DNA of 64,000 nt from Heracleum sosnowskyi. Lineage: Eukaryota; Streptophyta; Magnoliopsida; Apiales; Apiaceae. Position 1 is the stretch's first letter; each line of letters opens with the position of its first letter. The notes under the pieces are model-generated. The model saw nothing but the letters and a program-made list of their open reading frames with translations, searched no databases and was not told where the DNA came from. The translations under genes were made by a program, and so were the position numbers. The stretch spans positions 82,345,178-82,409,177 of the forward strand of contig CM061241.1 in assembly GCA_030848705.1 (NCBI GenBank), given 5' to 3'. Shown here in pieces: positions 60,234-64,000 of this stretch.

Positions 60234-60482
60234 TAGAAATCACTCTTTTGAGAAAGCAAGCATTGTTCTCCTTTTACAACTGCATCCATTTGAGTGAATG
60301 AAGAGTGTATTCACTCACTCAGCTTCTACCTACTAACTCTTGACTACTTCTCCTTCAGCTTCTGACTAACTTCTGCTTGTCTGAAACTAATAGACTTTTC
60401 TCCCCTTTAGGCTTCGAATCAGGTAATTATAGGGGAAGAACTTAAAGAGTGTGGTTCATCCAGACAGACGAAAGGTACAAAA

Positions 60483-62043
60483 TGTAGGGTTTCGAGCACA
60501 TAAACGCAACAGAAAACGTGAAAATAAACCAAAAATTCGAAACCCCTCCGCAGGATCCATGCGAAAACAAAAAGATTTAATTCGGAGATTAAGAACAAAT
60601 ACCTTAAGAAGCTTTAACAGTTCATTAATGGAAGATTAATGGAGATCCACCAAAGCTTGTTTAATCACCACGTATCCCGCTCTCGCGATCTACGCTCTAC
60701 GGTATCCACACAAACGCTTTTCTTGAAGGATTGATGTGTACTAGCACCCGAAAACTGCTTGTTTCTCTCTCTCTTTTCTTGCTCTCATAAGCGGCTAGGG
60801 TTTTAATATAAAAACGTTTTTCATCATAAAAATCAGTCCTCTTTGAGAGTTTATATAGAGAGGAAAATAAGTTTTCTAATTATAATCCAATTATAATAAA
60901 ATACTAATCCGAAATTCCAATTTATTATTTAATTAAGTCGCACTTAATTAATTAATAACTAATTTCAGAATTAGTTTAAGTAATTCCATTTTCTATTTAA
61001 ATAATTAATCAAGTCATACTTAATTAATATTATAAATAGAATAAATTACTTATTTAAATTTAAATTCATAATTTAAATTATTTATCCTTCAAGAGTTCTT
61101 TGTGTGTGACCCTGTAGGTTATTATTACGTTGGTAACAATTTCAATAACTAATTAAAATTGTAAACAATGAGCGACATCTAGTAATACATCATTGCCACC
61201 CAAGTAATAATAATTAAATCAGTGATTCGATTAAGCCTTTCGTGAATAATGTTCCATGTAATATAATCCCTTTAACCTTAATATTATAGATTAAACTCGA
61301 GGCATGTAATGTGTCATTCTCTTCATAATTTAATCTTAGTTTTCTTGATCGATGAGTAGACTAATAAATCAAATCAACATTTGAGAACGGTCGTGCATTT
61401 CCTAGTCTCACTCAAACAAGAGGTCAATAATATCGCTCCTAAAATTAAGAGGGTTAAATCCCATCTAGATCATTCATATTTCTCATACGATTCATAATAT
61501 ACCCAATGTCCACTTTTATCATCACCCGGTCAAAGGTAACTTTTAATGTAATCAAAGTATATTAATTCTCGTATAAAAATATAATGATTTCAGGTCTAAG
61601 GATCATTACACCATTATCACAGTGAGAATTACTTATGACACTATTAACATGTGTAATCTCACGGCGGGTCAATCCAGTGTCATGTACTCTTACATACACC
61701 TATGTTTTGACTTTAGTATCACCATACCTATGACCAATGAGTTGTGGTCATCAGTCAACAAACATACTAGTCTCTGTGTATTATTATTGTCCTTAAATAA
61801 TAACACTCGATTAGGGATATTTAGGAATAAAGATACTATTCATATAATCTCATTTTTAAGTCACATACTTAAAGATATCGAATACGTATCATAATTCCAA
61901 GGACATTTATTATGCTAACATTTATAACGCAGTAAATAAAGACATAATAAAATAATAACAATAATCAACAAAACATAATTTATAATAATAAAATGATTTC
62001 TTTAAAACATAAAAGTATTGTCTCTAGAGCACTAATACTAACA
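60483..62043 (-). mobile_element. Solo LTR (about 1.56 kb)
   Basis: On the minus strand it starts TGTTAGTATTAGTGCTCTAG (62043 downward) and ends AAACCCTACA (60483). Flanks are CAAAA (60478-60482) and CAAAG (62044-62048), a 4-of-5 match for a target duplication. No primer site follows its end and no purine tract precedes its start, so it is a recombined single LTR. A leader-like region with many short plant-gene-type motifs but no ORF fills it. Confidence 0.7.
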
Positions 62044-62446
62044 CAAAGTGAGGGCTAGGCCATTGAAATGAAGCCTCATGTTCATGTATCAAGATCCAAT
62101 AACAGCTTTACTTGTCGTCTCAACATCTGTGATAGATGTATCTTTGACAACAGTTGTGAGGGATTGATGTTCAAGGAAATGAACCTCCAATTGAATTGGG
62201 GTGGATTTGAATGTCTTCCCCTCAGGATGACCATCCTCAAACCATTTAACCATTGACTGGTTTGTTGCACCTGAAATGTGCAGATTAAAGCATTGGGTTG
62301 ATTCTTAACAATGTAGATTTTACTCCAATTGTTAGAATTAACTTTGTTGCTTGAATTGGGTTCTCATTTTACCACACATGCAAGTAAGATGCTTCATTGA
62401 AATGCAAAGAATCATTTTACGTAGGAGTCTGAGATTGGGTCATAAG

Positions 62447-63280
62447 TGTTAGGAAAAGGTTAGAAAAAACTTTTAGCCAATATGAGACAATAGCAGTAGC
62501 AATTAAGGAATAGTTGAACAAAATTTTCTTTCCAACAACATTTAGCACACAACAGCCTATGTCAGATAACCAAAACAAGCTAAAGAACTGGTATAGTTAC
62601 AGGAATATATGAAAGCAGCAGATTAGTAATAACATCACACGAACTAATAATTTGACAGGTAAATTAACAACTAAATCAGATGGAAAATGTATAATATATA
62701 TCAATTGAAATAAAAGGGTTTGGAAAGTGGTCTGGTGAGGCGTGTGAAAACACCGCCCTAAGGAATCGTGACCCTTCTCTTGCAAGGTTTTATAGCAACT
62801 CCTTAGCGGTACAACACCCAAATCAATTTGTCATTTTCCGTGCACGAACGGTCGAGGATATCAACAAATGATTTTTCAATGCTCCAAATAACACCCAAAT
62901 AAAACTGTATAATATATGAAACAATATGTACCACTATAACTGTTTTTGATGTGCAAATGGACTGGAGAGATGACTGGATCAGTAAGGAAAAATCAGAAGA
63001 TGCAGAAGTCGTATATGATTTGCTTTGCTTGCTCTCTCTATTTCACTAAAACAATTTTGGGCCTCATATAGGGTTAAAGATGTGTAACTGATGCATAAGA
63101 CAATTATTTTAAGTAATAAAAGATAATAGTAATTTAAGACTTGTATTTTGTAACAGTTTGCCAACGGGCAAGAATACAACAGGTGAAAAACTGAAACAAT
63201 TTTATATGTTAATTAATAATAAGATTTTTTATGAAAATTTTATTTTTTATTATTATCAAATATTTACTAAATATCCAACA
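62447..63280 (-). repeat. 3' LTR of a third LTR element
   Basis: On the minus strand it starts TGTTGGATATTTAG and ends TTTTCCTAACA, giving the inverted end pair TGTTGG/CCTAACA. A TATA-like CCCTATATGAGG lies near 63065-63076. The polypurine tract follows on the internal side. Confidence 0.7.
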
Positions 63281-64000
63281 ATCCCCCCCCCCCCCCAAAT
63301 AAAATTTTAGAATAAAAAGAAAATATATAAGAAATATAATATGGAGCTTATTTTATTATGTATTCAATACGGGTAGCTTCCGACTTGGAACCCGCACTTA
63401 GTGACATTTGTCGCAGTTTGAAGAAACCAAGTGGACTACGCATGGAACTTGAATCTTTTAACCAAACATTAACAAAAGCACACATAATACGGAAAATCAA
63501 TTGTTAGGGCACTTTAATGGCCATGCGCAATAACCGACTCATGAGAGTTTTAGAGATTAGCCCTACCTCATAGTTGCGGCCACACAACTCCTCTCACGTA
63601 GGTAAGTCCTCAAAAGTACTAGTGAACGGACAAGTACCTCGCAAATTCTGCCTTAAGACTTATTAAGTGTGTAAAAACCTCAACCTTACCGTTCACTATA
63701 TGAGCACTTCATCATCATATGAATGGGGAAGAAGAATGTATTTATGTACATCTTCTTAGGAGTGTAACTCCATGTATTGAAGGCTCTCACACAATCATCT
63801 GTCCAGCTTGTTTCTACCCTTGGAACTTATAAATCAAGTAGGGTTGCCATTGTCGATGATGCAAAATTATGGGCTTATCCCCATTCCCCTCGATGAATCT
63901 AGGACCTCGAATATTCCTAGATAGACCCATTGCCTCGCAAACAAATAATTAAGGTCTTTAAAATTTTATAATATCATTTAAGCAGATCCGCAAGTCTCAG
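63281..64000 (-). mobile_element. Polypurine tract and 3' internal region of the third LTR element
   Basis: A run of 14 C on the plus strand (63283-63296; G on the element's strand) is the polypurine tract. The following 700 bp to the window end are moderately GC-rich with many stops in all frames and no RT or RNase H motif, so they are probably a long 3' non-coding region. The rest is outside the window. Confidence 0.6.

Larger units (their letters stand above)
57174..62446 (-). mobile_element. Second Sirevirus relative, 3' part only, interrupted by a solo LTR
   Basis: On the minus strand the order is extra-ORF pieces, polypurine tract, 3' LTR, as in the element at 1-10609. The two share protein words and the junction structure but differ strongly in LTR sequence, so they are different subfamilies. 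Pol is absent in the window. The coiled-coil segment of the extra ORF is deleted. Sequence 62044-62446 is probably more of the same element beyond the inserted solo LTR, which I infer from position rather than from homology. Confidence 0.7.

Noticed and set aside
62597..62821. 74-residue minus-strand frame with a Cys-rich hydrophobic end
   Set aside because: It lies in the LTR of the third element, and nothing supports coding.

Overview
This is nuclear DNA of a flowering plant, probably a eudicot. It is AT-rich, its genes are split by GT-AG introns, and transposable elements of nearly every plant class sit nested between and inside the genes. The retroelement style is compatible with an asterid, but I cannot fix the family or species.

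Layout. 1-10609: the 3' two thirds of a decayed Sirevirus-type Ty1/copia element (gag tail, protease, integrase, RT, RNase H, a long extra ORF in the env-like position, 3' LTR). 11288-11967: an intact miniature LTR element (TRIM). 12048-15227: a probable hAT relic, then a head-to-tail Helitron pair whose last 3' terminus lies 272 bp before the next gene's start codon. 15500-20205 (+): a nine-exon SnRK2 protein kinase gene. 20950-24191 (-): a decayed partial copy of the thiamine gene TH1, joined within about 3 bp to the stop codon of the next gene. 24194-32842 (-): a five-exon plastid-type MutS2 gene, whose third intron holds a young LTR element with one unrecognised ORF. 32843-48300: a transposon bed with tandem duplications, a hAT MITE, Harbinger and Stowaway MITEs, a tRNA-derived sequence, several Helitrons and a small LTR element. 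48390-53797 (-): the intact TH1 gene (HMP-P kinase/TMP synthase), with a 5' non-coding exon near 54.7 kb. 54960-57173: Helitron and MITE debris. 57174-62446 (-): a second, shorter relative of the first Sirevirus, broken by a solo LTR at 60483-62043. 62447-64000 (-): the 3' LTR and 3' internal region of another LTR element that leaves the window.

Three cellular genes are supported: SnRK2 (osmotic/ABA-type signalling kinase), MutS2 (organelle-type MutS homologue with an SMR nuclease-like domain) and TH1 (thiamin phosphate synthesis). They share no pathway. Their link is physical: a copy of the TH1 3' part now forms the sequence directly downstream of MutS2.

The most interesting signal is at the 3' LTR junction of the two Sirevirus relatives. 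In both, three nested complementary stems surround the polypurine tract with the same spacing but different base pairs, which suggests a conserved fold. The first element also carries its LTR minisatellite motif again, mostly inverted, before its extra ORF. All splice models, domain calls and element borders were read by eye from the sequence; no alignment or database search was run.
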